Of a stretch of 64,000 nt of DNA, positions 12,347 through 23,408 are shown one piece after another. This DNA comes from Prolixibacteraceae bacterium. Its GTDB lineage: Bacteria > Bacteroidota > Bacteroidia > Bacteroidales > Prolixibacteraceae. Positions within the stretch are counted from its first letter, which is position 1, and every line of letters begins with the position of its first letter. The notes beneath the pieces are model-generated. The model saw only the letters and a program-made list of their open reading frames with translations, had not been told where the DNA came from and did not search any database. The position numbers were made by a program, and so were the translations under genes. The stretch lies in the NCBI GenBank assembly GCA_018648265.1, contig JABGRN010000002.1, forward strand, positions 45,123 to 109,122, in the 5' to 3' direction.

Positions 12347-13786
12347 ATGAAAAAAGCAGGAAAATTTACATTTACATTTTTATTGGTAATAGCTGGTGCT
12401 TTTGTTGCTGTTTGGGCATACAGCACCTTTTTCGACAAAACCGATGTAATAACAATTAAAGAGGAACAAGCCGTCAAATATGCAGCTTTACCCGCCGATG
12501 GAGAATCTGTTTTGCCAGATTTAACATTTGCAGCTGAAAATTCAATCCATGCAGTAGTTCATATTGCAACTCAGTCAGTCAGGGGTGGCGGTTGGTCGAG
12601 TGGAAACCCATTTTTCGATGAATTTTTTGGATTGCGAAGAAATCAGCAACCTCAACTTGCACAGGGTTTTGGATCAGGAGTTATTCTTTCGGATGATGGA
12701 CTTATTGTTACAAATAACCATGTAATCGAAAATGCCCAAAATATACTGGTAATTTTAAACGACAAACGTGAATTTGAGGCACGGTTAGTTGGCTCCGATC
12801 CATCGACAGATATTGCCCTTTTAAAAATAGAGGCTGAAAATATGCCCTATTTAACTTACGGTAATCCAGATGAATTGAGACTTGGTGAATGGGTTTTGGC
12901 AGTTGGAAACCCTTTTAATTTAACTTCAACAGTAACTGCCGGAATAGTTAGTGCATTGGGCCGCAACCTGCGAATTAATGAAGACCAATATTCGATTGAA
13001 GCTTTTATTCAAACCGATGCAGCGGTTAATCCTGGAAATAGTGGTGGCGCTTTAGTAAACCAGCAAGGTAAATTAATTGGAATAAATACAGCAATCGCTT
13101 CCAGGACGGGTTCGTACACAGGTTACTCGTTTGCAGTCCCGGTTTCGATCGTAAGAAAAGTTGTAACCGATTTAAAAGAATTTGGGGAAGTTCAACGCGC
13201 ATTACTCGGGGTAACTATTGGCGATGTTGACGCAAAAATTGCTGAAGAGTTAAAACTCGAAAAGGTGGAGGGAGTTTATGTTGGAAGTGCTACTGAAAAC
13301 GGTGCAGCTAAGGAAGCTGGTATCAAAAAAGGAGATGTAATTATAAATGTTGGTAGCGACAAAGTAATGAATATGGCCGAGCTCCAGGAAAAAGTTAGTC
13401 AGTATCGTCCTGGAGACGATGTGAAAATAATTGTAATAAGAAACGGAGAAAAGAAACAATTTACCGTCACCCTTCGTAATAGACACGGTGACACGCAAAT
13501 TGTTAGAGACAATATAACAGTGTTGGGAGCTGAGTTTGAAACTATTAACAAGAATGATAAAAAAAATCTGGATATTGAAAACGGAATAAAAATAAAGAAC
13601 CTAAAAAAGGGAAAATTAAAAGATGCCGGAATCAAAGAAGGATTTATTATAACCAATGTGAACAAAAAACCCATTTACGAAGTCAATGATTTAAAGAGAG
13701 AAATTGGAAATGCGAGAGGAGGGATTTTAGTTGAAGGAGTCTATTCTAATGGAGAATTAGCATATTTTGTTTTTGGAGTTGAGTAA
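12347..13786 (+). CDS. Do/DegP/HtrA family serine protease with PDZ domains
   Basis: TNNHVIENA, DPSTDIALLKI, NPGNSGGALVNQQGKLIGINTAI; two PDZ-like regions. Confidence 0.94.
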   Translation: MKKAGKFTFTFLLVIAGAFVAVWAYSTFFDKTDVITIKEEQAVKYAALPADGESVLPDLTFAAENSIHAVVHIATQSVRGGGWSSGNPFFDEFFGLRRNQQPQLAQGFGSGVILSDDGLIVTNNHVIENAQNILVILNDKREFEARLVGSDPSTDIALLKIEAENMPYLTYGNPDELRLGEWVLAVGNPFNLTSTVTAGIVSALGRNLRINEDQYSIEAFIQTDAAVNPGNSGGALVNQQGKLIGINTAIASRTGSYTGYSFAVPVSIVRKVVTDLKEFGEVQRALLGVTIGDVDAKIAEELKLEKVEGVYVGSATENGAAKEAGIKKGDVIINVGSDKVMNMAELQEKVSQYRPGDDVKIIVIRNGEKKQFTVTLRNRHGDTQIVRDNITVLGAEFETINKNDKKNLDIENGIKIKNLKKGKLKDAGIKEGFIITNVNKKPIYEVNDLKREIGNARGGILVEGVYSNGELAYFVFGVE

Positions 13787-13868
13787 TTCTTTTCCAATAG
13801 TACCTTTAACTATTTATTAACTAAATTTTTAAATATGATTTCTCCTTGATCATTAAATTTTAATGTTC

Positions 13869-13876
13869 TATATTTG
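13869..13876 (+). promoter_or_regulatory. Bacteroidota -7 promoter box upstream of the sigma factor gene
   Basis: TATATTTG about 23 bp upstream of the ATG. Confidence 0.5.
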
Positions 13877-13898
13877 CACGTTTTTTTAAGGAAATTAT

Positions 13899-14759
13899 AT
13901 GAGACAACTGAAGATCACGAAGTCGATCACAAACCGTGAAAGTGCTTCTTTAGATAAGTATTTACAGGAAATTGGAAAAGAAGAGCTTATTACCGTTGAG
14001 GAAGAAGTTGAATTGGCACAACGGATTAAAAAGGGCGATCAGGCGGCTTTAGAGAAACTGACTAGGGCAAACCTGCGTTTTGTTGTATCAGTAGCTAAAC
14101 AGTACCAAAACCAAGGATTAAGTTTACCCGATTTAATTAACGAAGGAAATCTTGGCTTAATTAAAGCAGCCGAAAAATTTGACGAAACACGCGGTTTTAA
14201 ATTTATTTCTTATGCCGTTTGGTGGATTCGCCAATCGATTCTTCAGGCTCTGGCCGAACAATCACGAATTGTTCGTTTACCTCTAAACCAGGTAGGTTCA
14301 TTAAACAAAATCAACAAAGCTTTTTCGAAATTTGAACAAGAACACGAACGCAAACCTTCGCCAGAAGAATTAGCAGAATCGCTCGAACTTCCGGCTGAAA
14401 AAGTTGCCGATACTCTGCGTGTTTCAGGAAGGCATGTTTCTGTTGATGCTCCTTTTGTGGATGGTGAAGATAATAGTTTGTTAGATGTTTTGGTAAACAA
14501 CGATTCACCAAATGCAGACCGTAGTCTAATTATGGAATCGCTGGCAAAAGAAATTCACAGGGCATTAGCAACATTGACAGAACGCGAAAGTGATATTATC
14601 AGATTGTTTTTTGGTATTGGCTGTCAAGACATGACTTTAGAAGAAATTGGCGAACGATTTGGATTGACCCGCGAAAGGGTCCGGCAAATTAAAGAAAAAG
14701 CAATAAGAAGATTAAGACATACATCGCGAAGTAAATTACTTAAGACATATCTTGGATAA
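13899..14759 (+). CDS. rpoD: Primary RNA polymerase sigma factor (sigma-70, short Bacteroidota form)
   Basis: [32 protein letters not shown]..., [39 protein letters not shown]-terminal HTH. Confidence 0.95.
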   Translation: MRQLKITKSITNRESASLDKYLQEIGKEELITVEEEVELAQRIKKGDQAALEKLTRANLRFVVSVAKQYQNQGLSLPDLINEGNLGLIKAAEKFDETRGFKFISYAVWWIRQSILQALAEQSRIVRLPLNQVGSLNKINKAFSKFEQEHERKPSPEELAESLELPAEKVADTLRVSGRHVSVDAPFVDGEDNSLLDVLVNNDSPNADRSLIMESLAKEIHRALATLTERESDIIRLFFGIGCQDMTLEEIGERFGLTRERVRQIKEKAIRRLRHTSRSKLLKTYLG

Positions 14760-14761
14760 AT

Positions 14762-14791
14762 AAAAAAGGTTGCTGAACAGCAACCTTTTTT
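14762..14791. terminator. Rho-independent terminator after the sigma factor gene
   Basis: AAAAAAGGTTGCTGAACAGCAACCTTTTTT. Confidence 0.85.
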
Positions 14792-14843
14792 CATTTTATC
14801 CTGAAAATTGTGGATCTGTTAAACAAATCCATAAATATTTCTA

Positions 14844-16670
14844 TTAATTTTCGTCCAATCCCAAAATCTTAAATTCGGTCCGACGGTTTTTACGGTGTTC
14901 AGCATCAGAACATTGAACACCGTTGGAACATTGGTTAACTAGTTGGGTTTCACCATATCCTTTAGCCACTATCCTATTAAAAGCAATCCCTTTAGCCACT
15001 ATGTAACCAACGGCTGAATCCGATCTCCTCTGGCTTAGAGATTCATTGTAAGAATCAGTGCCCCTGGAATCGGTATGAGAACCCAATTCAACTTTCCAAA
15101 GTGGATTATCATTCATAATTTTCACCAAATTATTCAATTCAATTATCGATTCAGGAAGAATATCCCATTTATCGTAATCATAAAAAATATTATCCATTGT
15201 AAATCTCTGTCCAACTTCAACTTTTTCGACATTCAATATTTCCTTAACAGTACCAAACGGCCTACCAATGGTAGTAAATGTAACAGATTCATTCATATAA
15301 CCTTCTAGTTCGGATGTAGCAATATAGTTAGTATTTCGGGCCAACCCTCTATTTATTAATCCATTATTATCTGTTTCAAAAAATACATTATCGCTAAATT
15401 TAACAGTAACATTCGGCATTGGTTCCAATGTTATATTATCCCGAACCAATAATTCAAGCAAATGTTCCCCCTTTAATTTTAATAAAACAAAATTATCTTC
15501 ATTTACTATTTGTTTATCATCTTCATATAAATTTTTAGTTGCCATAACCTCAAAACAGTCTGAGGATGTTGTTAAAAAAGAAAAATCGCCTTCCGGATTA
15601 GCATTTGTCCTGGCTAATTGTGTTCCATCGCATTCCATTAAAAGAACCAAGGCACCAGGTATTGGTTCCAGGGTTTCACTATCGACAACTTTACCTTTTA
15701 TTTCAAATTCTGTATTTGATGAAGGATCTTCCACAAGTAGTTTTTCATTAAAAACAACCTTGTAAATATCGTCATCTCCTTCTCCTCCCGGTTTTTGTGA
15801 AACATAATACCCAACTTCTCCTTTTGAATGCATAACTAATCCAAAATCGTCTTCTGTGGTATTTAAATCAGCAATATTTTGTGGAGACGAAAAACCATTT
15901 CCTCCAAGACAAGACGAATATAAATCTAAACCACCTTTCCCTCCATTTCTTCCATTTGATGCAAAAATCAACAGGTCATTTTTATATAAAAATGGGAACA
16001 TGTCGTTTTCTTTGGTATTTACCTGATCGCCCAAATTTATTAATTCAACCCATTCACCATTTTTTCTGGTCGTCATGTACAAATCGGTTCCCCCAAATCC
16101 ATAATCTGGAATATTTGAAGAAAAAAACAATGTATCTCCCGTTGTCGAAATGGCTGGATGCCCAACTGAATATGCCGAACTATTAAAGGGAAGTTCTTCT
16201 ATTAATTTCCATTCGCCATCAATTTTTTTAGCTATCACAATTTTTAGGCGAATATCGGCTTTTTGAAAAATTCTATTTTTTACATCAGGATTCTCGAAGT
16301 TACTCAGAGTCACAAATAACTCCCTGGTTGCCGCACAGTACGAAACTGGCCCGGCATGATACCCGGTACTAATTTCTTCAAATTGTATTTTCTTTTCTCC
16401 CACAAGGTTACCAGCCATATCGAATGGTGAGACAAACAAATCGTAAAAAATATTTTTTGTTGCCCCCCTTGATATTTTCTTAATCTCCTTATCGGTATAT
16501 GCCGAATACCAAAGTTCATTATTTACGAACGAAGGGCCAAAATCACTTTCACTTGTATTTATTAGAGTCTTCTCAATTTGAATGGCAACATTTTCAAAAA
16601 AATCACAATCATTTTGAGCAACAATTAACAAGGGAAGAATACTCATAAGAAACAATATCAATCTTTTCAT
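14844..16670 (-). CDS. OmpA family protein with N-terminal PD40/WD40-like repeats and carboxypeptidase-regulatory-like region
   Basis: TTGDTLFFSSNIPDYGFGGTDLYM repeats; C-terminal OmpA ELGSHTDSRGTDSYNESLSQRRSDSAVGYIVAKGI. Confidence 0.9.
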   Translation of the reverse strand: MKRLILFLMSILPLLIVAQNDCDFFENVAIQIEKTLINTSESDFGPSFVNNELWYSAYTDKEIKKISRGATKNIFYDLFVSPFDMAGNLVGEKKIQFEEISTGYHAGPVSYCAATRELFVTLSNFENPDVKNRIFQKADIRLKIVIAKKIDGEWKLIEELPFNSSAYSVGHPAISTTGDTLFFSSNIPDYGFGGTDLYMTTRKNGEWVELINLGDQVNTKENDMFPFLYKNDLLIFASNGRNGGKGGLDLYSSCLGGNGFSSPQNIADLNTTEDDFGLVMHSKGEVGYYVSQKPGGEGDDDIYKVVFNEKLLVEDPSSNTEFEIKGKVVDSETLEPIPGALVLLMECDGTQLARTNANPEGDFSFLTTSSDCFEVMATKNLYEDDKQIVNEDNFVLLKLKGEHLLELLVRDNITLEPMPNVTVKFSDNVFFETDNNGLINRGLARNTNYIATSELEGYMNESVTFTTIGRPFGTVKEILNVEKVEVGQRFTMDNIFYDYDKWDILPESIIELNNLVKIMNDNPLWKVELGSHTDSRGTDSYNESLSQRRSDSAVGYIVAKGIAFNRIVAKGYGETQLVNQCSNGVQCSDAEHRKNRRTEFKILGLDEN

Positions 16671-16819
16671 TTTAATTGAATTTAGAATTTTAAGATATTC
16701 AAGATACAGAAAAATGCAATATAGCTAAAATTAAACATATTATTTAAAACATTTAAAACCGCTTTTTCTATTATCTGTACAAATAAAAAATATTTTTGTT
16801 TCAAGAAATCAAGATTATT

Positions 16820-18238
16820 TCAGGAACTAAGCTTCAGTTTCTCCAGTAAAACTACATTTTCTACGTGATGTGTATGAGGGAACATGTCAACAGGTTGGAT
16901 ACGTTTTGTTTCATACGAACCAGATAACAATTGTATGTCGCGTGCCTGTGTTGCCGGATTACAACTCACGTAAACTATTTTTTCAGGTTGAATATTTAAT
17001 ATAGCCTGGACTACATCCGCATGCATTCCAGCACGGGGAGGATCGGTTATTATAACATCGGGTTGTCCATGTTTTTTCACAAATCCCTCATTTAATACGT
17101 CTTTTAAGTCTCCCGAATAAAAAGACGTATTTGTTATTTTATTTAACCGCGAGTTTTCTTTGGCATCTTCAATAGCTTCAGGAACATATTCAATACCTAC
17201 AACTTTTTTTGCATCGTGTGCAACAAAGTTTGCAATTGTTCCTGTGCCAGTGTACAGGTCAAAAATTATTTCAGTTCCTTTTAAGCCTGCAAACTCGCGG
17301 GCCACTTTATATAAATTATAAGCTTGCTCAGGATTGGTTTGATAAAAACTTTTTGCCCCAATTTTAAATTTTAAGCCTTCCATTTCTTCAAAAATAAAAT
17401 CACGTCCGCTAAAAACAACAGTTTCTTGATCGGTAATTGTATCGTTGCCTTTTTGATTGATTACATATAAAAGGGATGTTATTTCAGGAAATTCATCATT
17501 AACAGCTTGTAATAATTTGGTTCTTTCTTTATTATCCTCATTAAAGAAGGTAACAATAACCATTGTTTCGCCAATGGAACTTGTACGGATGATTAGGGTG
17601 CGTAAAAAACCATTTTGTCCACGAATGTCAAAAAAATCAAGCCCCCTGTTAATTGCAAAATTGAAAATAAAATTCCTGATTTTGTTTGATGGTTCAGGTT
17701 GCAGCCAACATTTATCAATGTTTATTACTTTATCAAATAAACCGGGCACATGAAACCCTAATGCATTGTGATTGCTAATTTCATCATCCGAATTTATTTC
17801 AATATTCGTAAGCCATCTTTTGCTGGAAAAAGTAAATTCAAGTTTGTTTCGGTAAAATGTATTTTTCTCAGAACCTAAAATTGGATCAATTAAGGGTAAA
17901 TCAATTTTTCCAATTCTTTTCATCTGATCCTCAACTTGTTTTTGTTTGTAAAACAGTTGTTTTTCGTAGGGTAAAAATTGCCATTTGCATCCACCACAAG
18001 TTCCAAAATGTTCGCAAAAGGCTTCGACTCGATTATCAGAATATTTATGTATTTTGGTTACAAAGGCTTCCTCGTATTTTTTACGTTTTTTATTTACTTG
18101 TAAATCAACAATATCTCCTGGAATCACCAGCTTTGTAAAAACAACTTTATCTCCCACCCGGGCAAGTGCTTTCCCTTCTGCGCCAATGTCTTCAATTGTT
18201 ACCTTTTCGTAAAAAGGTTTCTTCCGGTTTCGTGCCAC
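16820..18238 (-). CDS. rlmD: 23S rRNA (uracil-1939-C5)-methyltransferase, RlmD/RumA family
   Basis: TRAM-like N-terminus, CEHFGTCGGCKWQ cluster, DLYTGTGTIA, DPPRAGMH, YVSCNPATQARD. Confidence 0.9.
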   Translation of the reverse strand: MARNRKKPFYEKVTIEDIGAEGKALARVGDKVVFTKLVIPGDIVDLQVNKKRKKYEEAFVTKIHKYSDNRVEAFCEHFGTCGGCKWQFLPYEKQLFYKQKQVEDQMKRIGKIDLPLIDPILGSEKNTFYRNKLEFTFSSKRWLTNIEINSDDEISNHNALGFHVPGLFDKVINIDKCWLQPEPSNKIRNFIFNFAINRGLDFFDIRGQNGFLRTLIIRTSSIGETMVIVTFFNEDNKERTKLLQAVNDEFPEITSLLYVINQKGNDTITDQETVVFSGRDFIFEEMEGLKFKIGAKSFYQTNPEQAYNLYKVAREFAGLKGTEIIFDLYTGTGTIANFVAHDAKKVVGIEYVPEAIEDAKENSRLNKITNTSFYSGDLKDVLNEGFVKKHGQPDVIITDPPRAGMHADVVQAILNIQPEKIVYVSCNPATQARDIQLLSGSYETKRIQPVDMFPHTHHVENVVLLEKLKLSS

Positions 18239-18650
18239 TTTTTTTACGGCAAATTTAGTTTTTTTACTGAAACCAAATTGTTACTTTCAAAAACTCTGTT
18301 CCCAATAAAAATAATATTTTCCCATTCTGGGAAAACTGGCCCTATTTTTATTTGCTTAAACCACTTTGTCCCATTTCTGTTTTTGCAATTTGAAAGTTTT
18401 TATATTATATTTGAATTGATTTAATGGTTGGTTTTATTTCAAAAAAATAGAACTTATAAGGGGAAAGCAATTTCTGTATTTATGATTGGTTTTATGTTTA
18501 GGGGTTTGTAAATCATCAATCATCTTCAAAAAGCGTCCATCAGTCTTTCCCCTTCTTCTTTTATTGCCCGCGAGGGTATTTTTTTTACCCAAATTATAAG
18601 TGGAAACAATTCATCTTTAATCGTTATCTTTGGCAACTTTTAAAACTTTT

Positions 18651-20600
18651 ATGATATCATTAGATAAAATAAATTTAAATTTTGGCGGTTTTGAATTGTT
18701 TAAAAAAGTTAGTTTTTTAATAAATCAGAAAGATCGGATTGGGCTAATCGGCAAAAACGGTGGTGGAAAAACTACACTTCTTAAAATTATAACAGGAATA
18801 GAAAATCCCACTTCAGGACGGGTGAGTATCCCAAAAGATATAAATATTGGATACCTCCCACAACAAATGAAACTAACAAATTCTCACACATTAAAAGAAG
18901 AAACTGTTCTGGCATTTGAAAAATTAATCAAGCTTCAAAAGAGGATTGCACAATTAAATAAAGAAGTTGAAAACAATAAAGATTATCATTCAATCGGGTA
19001 TTTAAATAAACTTGACAAGATTACCGAACTTAATGAAAGATTTAACATTTTGGGTGGCGAAAATTATGAAGCCGAGCTGGAACAAACCTTAATTGGACTG
19101 GGTTTTGAGCGCAGCGATTTTAACCGGCCAACGTCGGAATTTAGCGGGGGTTGGAGGATGCGTGTTGAATTGGCAAAACTTCTCTTAAAAAAACCAGATG
19201 TATTTTTACTCGATGAACCCACGAACCACCTCGATATTGAATCTATTCAATGGCTCGAAAATTTCTTGAAAAATTACAAAGGAGCAGTGATCCTGGTATC
19301 GCACGACAAAGCTTTTTTAGATGCAGTTTGTAACCGGACTATTGAAATTTCGCTCGGTAAAATTTCCAATCAAAAAATGAATTATTCGGCATTTGTAAAA
19401 TGGAAAAAAGAACAATCTGAAGTCCAGCTTGCAGCCTACCGTAACCAGCAAAAAATGATCGATGATACGGAAACCTTTATCGAACGGTTTCGGTACAAGG
19501 CAACAAAAGCTGTCCAGGTGCAATCGAGGGTTAAACATCTGGAAAAAATAGATCGTATTGAAATTGAAGAAGAAGACAATGCCGCCCTAAAACTAAATTT
19601 CCCTCCAGCACCTCGTTCTGGGAAAGTTGCCGTAAAAGCTAAAAACATAAGCAAAAACTATGGGAACCACGTAGTATTAAATGATATAGATTTAACCATC
19701 GAAAACGGTGACAAATTAGCTTTTGTAGGCCGAAATGGTGAGGGGAAAACTACCTTGGCAAGAATTATTCTGAATGAACTCATCCACGACGGGCATTTGC
19801 AATTGGGGCACAATATAAAAATCGGATATTTTGCTCAAAACCAGGCACAATTACTTAATGAAAATAAAACTGTTTTTGAAACTATTGATGAAATTGCCGT
19901 AGGTGAAATACGAACAAAAATAAGGGACATTTTGGGTGCATTCCTTTTTTCGGGCGAAGATGCAGACAAAAAAGTTAAAGTATTAAGTGGCGGCGAAAAA
20001 TCGAGATTGGCAATGATTAGGTTAATGCTCGAACCGGTGAACTTTTTGGTCCTCGACGAACCGACAAACCACCTCGACATGCGATCGAAAGAAATCTTAA
20101 AAGATGCATTAGCTAAATTTACAGGTACAATTTTAATCGTTTCTCACGATCGCGAATTTTTAGATGGATTAGTGAATTGCATTTATGAATTCAGAAATAA
20201 AAAAATAAAACAACATCTTGGCGGAATTTACGATTTCCTTCAAAAAAAGAAAATTGAATCCCTAAAAGAATTGGAAGTCAAATCAATTTTAGCTGCTAAT
20301 GAAAAAGGGATTCGACAAAAAAAAACTACGAGTAACGGAATTAGTTTCGAAGAGAGAAAAGATATCAACAGGAATATTTCAAGACTAGAAAAAAAGGTTG
20401 AAAAAACAGAAAATGATATCGCTGCCACGGAAGCTTCAATTGATGAATTGAACAATCTTTTATCTTCGTCTGAAAAATTAGATGATCATTCTATTTTTGA
20501 CAATTACGATCAACTTAAAGCAAAACTTGAACAAACAATGAGAAGTTGGGAAACCGAGCATGAAGAGCTGGAAAACTGGAAATCTAAAAAAAACTGGTAA
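18651..20600 (+). CDS. ABC-F family ATPase
   Basis: Two ABC domains: GKNGGGKTT/FSGGWRMRVELA and GRNGEGKTT/LSGGEKSRLAMIRLML, no TM segments; in-frame ATG at 18651 is the better start (MISLDKINLNFGG). Confidence 0.93.
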   Translation: MISLDKINLNFGGFELFKKVSFLINQKDRIGLIGKNGGGKTTLLKIITGIENPTSGRVSIPKDINIGYLPQQMKLTNSHTLKEETVLAFEKLIKLQKRIAQLNKEVENNKDYHSIGYLNKLDKITELNERFNILGGENYEAELEQTLIGLGFERSDFNRPTSEFSGGWRMRVELAKLLLKKPDVFLLDEPTNHLDIESIQWLENFLKNYKGAVILVSHDKAFLDAVCNRTIEISLGKISNQKMNYSAFVKWKKEQSEVQLAAYRNQQKMIDDTETFIERFRYKATKAVQVQSRVKHLEKIDRIEIEEEDNAALKLNFPPAPRSGKVAVKAKNISKNYGNHVVLNDIDLTIENGDKLAFVGRNGEGKTTLARIILNELIHDGHLQLGHNIKIGYFAQNQAQLLNENKTVFETIDEIAVGEIRTKIRDILGAFLFSGEDADKKVKVLSGGEKSRLAMIRLMLEPVNFLVLDEPTNHLDMRSKEILKDALAKFTGTILIVSHDREFLDGLVNCIYEFRNKKIKQHLGGIYDFLQKKKIESLKELEVKSILAANEKGIRQKKTTSNGISFEERKDINRNISRLEKKVEKTENDIAATEASIDELNNLLSSSEKLDDHSIFDNYDQLKAKLEQTMRSWETEHEELENWKSKKNW

Positions 20601-21334
20601 TGAATAAAGATGAATATATTTTTGGGACACGTGCAATAATTGAAGCAATTAAAAATGGCAAGATAATCGAAAAAGTACTCATTAGAAAAGGATTAAACAA
20701 CGAACTTTTTCAAGATCTTTTTTATTTATTAAAAGAAAATGAAATTGCTTATCAATTTGTTCCAATTGAAAAAATTAATCGGGTAACCCGTAAAAATCAC
20801 CAAGGGGTTTTGGCTTTACTTTCGCCGGTTGAGTTTTATAACATCGAAACACTTTTACCCGAATTGTATGAATCAGGATCTGACCCGTTTATACTTATTC
20901 TTGACCAAATCACAGATGTCAGGAATTTTGGGGCCATTGTCCGTTCGGCTGAATGTGCAGGTGTTCAAACAATAATAATCCCTGATAAGGGAATGGCGAG
21001 AATTGGCGCCGATGCTGTAAAAACGTCGGCAGGCGCAATTCACAATCTACCAATTTGCAGGGTTGATAACCTGCCAAATGCTATTCAGTTTTTAAAAGAT
21101 TCAGGTATTAAAATTGTTGCAGCCACAGAAAAAGCAGATAAATTATATACTGAAGCAAATCTTAATGCGCCACTGGGAATTGTATTGGGTTCGGAAGAAA
21201 AAGGAATTTCAGAACATATATTAAAACTTGCTGACTTTCAACTTAAGATTCCAATCTTAGGAAAAATAGAGTCGCTAAATGTTTCAGTAGCAGCAGCATT
21301 AATGATTTACGAAGCAGTTCGGCAAAAAAACTAA
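20600..21334 (+). CDS. rlmB: 23S rRNA (guanosine-2'-O-)-methyltransferase, RlmB/SpoU family
   Basis: LILDQITDVRNFGAIVRSAECAGV, IVLGSEEKGIS, ESLNVSVAAALMIYEAVRQ; start overlaps upstream stop (TAATG). Confidence 0.92.
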   Translation: MNKDEYIFGTRAIIEAIKNGKIIEKVLIRKGLNNELFQDLFYLLKENEIAYQFVPIEKINRVTRKNHQGVLALLSPVEFYNIETLLPELYESGSDPFILILDQITDVRNFGAIVRSAECAGVQTIIIPDKGMARIGADAVKTSAGAIHNLPICRVDNLPNAIQFLKDSGIKIVAATEKADKLYTEANLNAPLGIVLGSEEKGISEHILKLADFQLKIPILGKIESLNVSVAAALMIYEAVRQKN

Positions 21335-21798
21335 GAATGAACGGGAATTGCCCTTTTAAATGATTCTTCGAGCGAGATAAAAGTTTCGGTACTTGCAACT
21401 CCCATAATTTTTTGAATCTGCCCACTTAATATATTTTTTAAATGCTCGTTATCTTTGGCATACACTTTAATAAAAATTGCATATTGTCCGGTAGTATAAT
21501 GACATTCAACAATTTCCGGAATCAATTTTAATCTTTCGACCACCTCAGAAAACAAACCTCCTTTTTCTAAAAAAATTCCAATATAAGTACAGGTTCTAAA
21601 ATCTACTTTTTTAGGATTTATATTGTAACCTGAACCCACGATTACTTCCAGATCGATCATCCGATTTACCCTTTGATGAACAGCTGCCCTGGAAATCCCT
21701 ACTTCGCTGGCAACCTCTTTAAACGGGATGCGGGCATTTTTGGTGATAATATTCAATATCCTAAAATCAACATCATCTAAATTACTTCTTAATGTCAT
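21331..21798 (-). CDS. Lrp/AsnC family transcriptional regulator
   Basis: LDDVDFRILNIITKNARIPFKEVASEVGISRAAVHQRV HTH plus ligand-binding domain. Confidence 0.92.
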   Translation of the reverse strand: MTLRSNLDDVDFRILNIITKNARIPFKEVASEVGISRAAVHQRVNRMIDLEVIVGSGYNINPKKVDFRTCTYIGIFLEKGGLFSEVVERLKLIPEIVECHYTTGQYAIFIKVYAKDNEHLKNILSGQIQKIMGVASTETFISLEESFKRAIPVHS

Positions 21799-22035
21799 TT
21801 TTTACAATTTTCCAACAAAAGTACAAAAAATCATCAAAATATCACCATTATGACAATTTTGGTCTAAGATTCAATCTTTATTAAAATGGTATTTAAAATA
21901 ACACAATTGTTATCAAAGTGTTAATTTATCTTACTAAATATTACTATATTCTATTATATCATCATTGTATCTTATAATATGATATTTTTACAACAAAATA
22001 ATATCATTCAGTCAAAATATTTAAAAAATCTTATT

Positions 22036-23364
22036 ATGAAAAATACTCGTAGTTGGTGGCTAATTCTGGTTTTACTTGTAATTGTAGCAATCCTTGGAAT
22101 AATTATCCCCTCAGGTTTGGAGGACCAGGATTATTCGAATCTTGTACCAGGAGACACTGCATGGATGTTAACTGCAACTGGTTTAGTTTTATTAATGACT
22201 CCCGGACTAGCATTTTTTTACGGCGGAATGGTGCAACCCAAAAATATCATTTCAACCATGCTACAAAGTTTTGTCGCGATGGGAATTGTAAGTATCTTAT
22301 GGGTAGTAGTCGGGTTCAGTATCGCTTTTGGTGATAGTATTGGAAGGGAAGGTTTTGGTTTATTTGGCAACCCGGCAACCTTTTTTATGTTTCGTGGTGT
22401 TGGCGGTGGTACACATCCCGATTTCTCACCAACTTTTCCACTTGCCGTTTTCGCTATGTTCCAGTTAAAATTTGCAATTATTACACCGGCATTAATTACG
22501 GGTTCGTTTGCAGGAAGGGTCCGATTTAGGGCCTACATGCTTTTTATGTGTCTGTTTGTAATTTTCGTTTATGCACCATTAGCACACTGGACCTGGCATC
22601 CAAATGGTTTTTTAAGAAATTGGGGGGTGCTTGATTTTGCGGGAGGAACCGTAGTTCACATGTCGGCTGGTTTTGCCGCATTGGCTGGAGCAATTTTTTT
22701 GGGAAGAAGAAAAGATGCTAATAAAGAAATTAAACCGGCAAATATCCCATATATTCTTTTAGGTGCGGGGATGCTTTGGTTTGGATGGTTTGGATTTAAT
22801 GGTGGTTCTGCCTTAGCTGCCGATTCAGTTGCAGCCTCGGCATTGGTAAATACAAACACAGCTTCGGCGGCAGCTATGTTAACCTGGATTTTTTATGATG
22901 GTGCCAAAGGAAAAAAGCCGTCGGCTGTGGGTGCTGCTATTGGATTAGTAGTGGGGCTTGTTGCCATTACACCGGCAGCAGGTTTTGTAAATGTTGGATC
23001 GAGTATCTTTATTGGAGTTATTGCAGCTTTAATTAGTAATTACTCCATTACTTTAAGAACCCAATCGACGCTGGACGATACTTTAGATGTTTTTCCAGCG
23101 CACGGAATGGGTGGTATAGTTGGAATGCTGGCAACTGCAGTTTTTGCCAACGAAGTGGGGCTAATCCATGGCGAAATTACCACTTTTCTATACCACCTTT
23201 TGGCACTGATTATTGTTGGTGTATTTACATTTGGGGGGTCATTATTAATGTACAAAATTACCGATTTAATGGTGCCCTTAAGAATTTCTCCGCATGGTGA
23301 AAAGATTGGGCTCGACCTTAGTCAACATGATGAATCATACGATTTTGTTTATAAAAATGACTGA
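22036..23364 (+). CDS. amt: Ammonium transporter (Amt family)
   Basis: DTAWMLTATGLVLLMTPGLAFFYGGMV, GWFGFNGGSALAA, HGMGGIVGMLATAVFA; likely start at 22036 (MKNTRSWW) rather than 21979. Confidence 0.95.
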   Translation: MKNTRSWWLILVLLVIVAILGIIIPSGLEDQDYSNLVPGDTAWMLTATGLVLLMTPGLAFFYGGMVQPKNIISTMLQSFVAMGIVSILWVVVGFSIAFGDSIGREGFGLFGNPATFFMFRGVGGGTHPDFSPTFPLAVFAMFQLKFAIITPALITGSFAGRVRFRAYMLFMCLFVIFVYAPLAHWTWHPNGFLRNWGVLDFAGGTVVHMSAGFAALAGAIFLGRRKDANKEIKPANIPYILLGAGMLWFGWFGFNGGSALAADSVAASALVNTNTASAAAMLTWIFYDGAKGKKPSAVGAAIGLVVGLVAITPAAGFVNVGSSIFIGVIAALISNYSITLRTQSTLDDTLDVFPAHGMGGIVGMLATAVFANEVGLIHGEITTFLYHLLALIIVGVFTFGGSLLMYKITDLMVPLRISPHGEKIGLDLSQHDESYDFVYKND

Positions 23365-23378
23365 TTAATGCATCCAAT

Positions 23379-23408
23379 AAAAAAGGCCGGAGTTACCGGC
23401 CTTTTTTA
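23379..23408. terminator. Bidirectional terminator between amt and the convergent Lrp gene
   Basis: AAAAAAGGCCGGAGTTACCGGCCTTTTTT hairpin. Confidence 0.85.
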
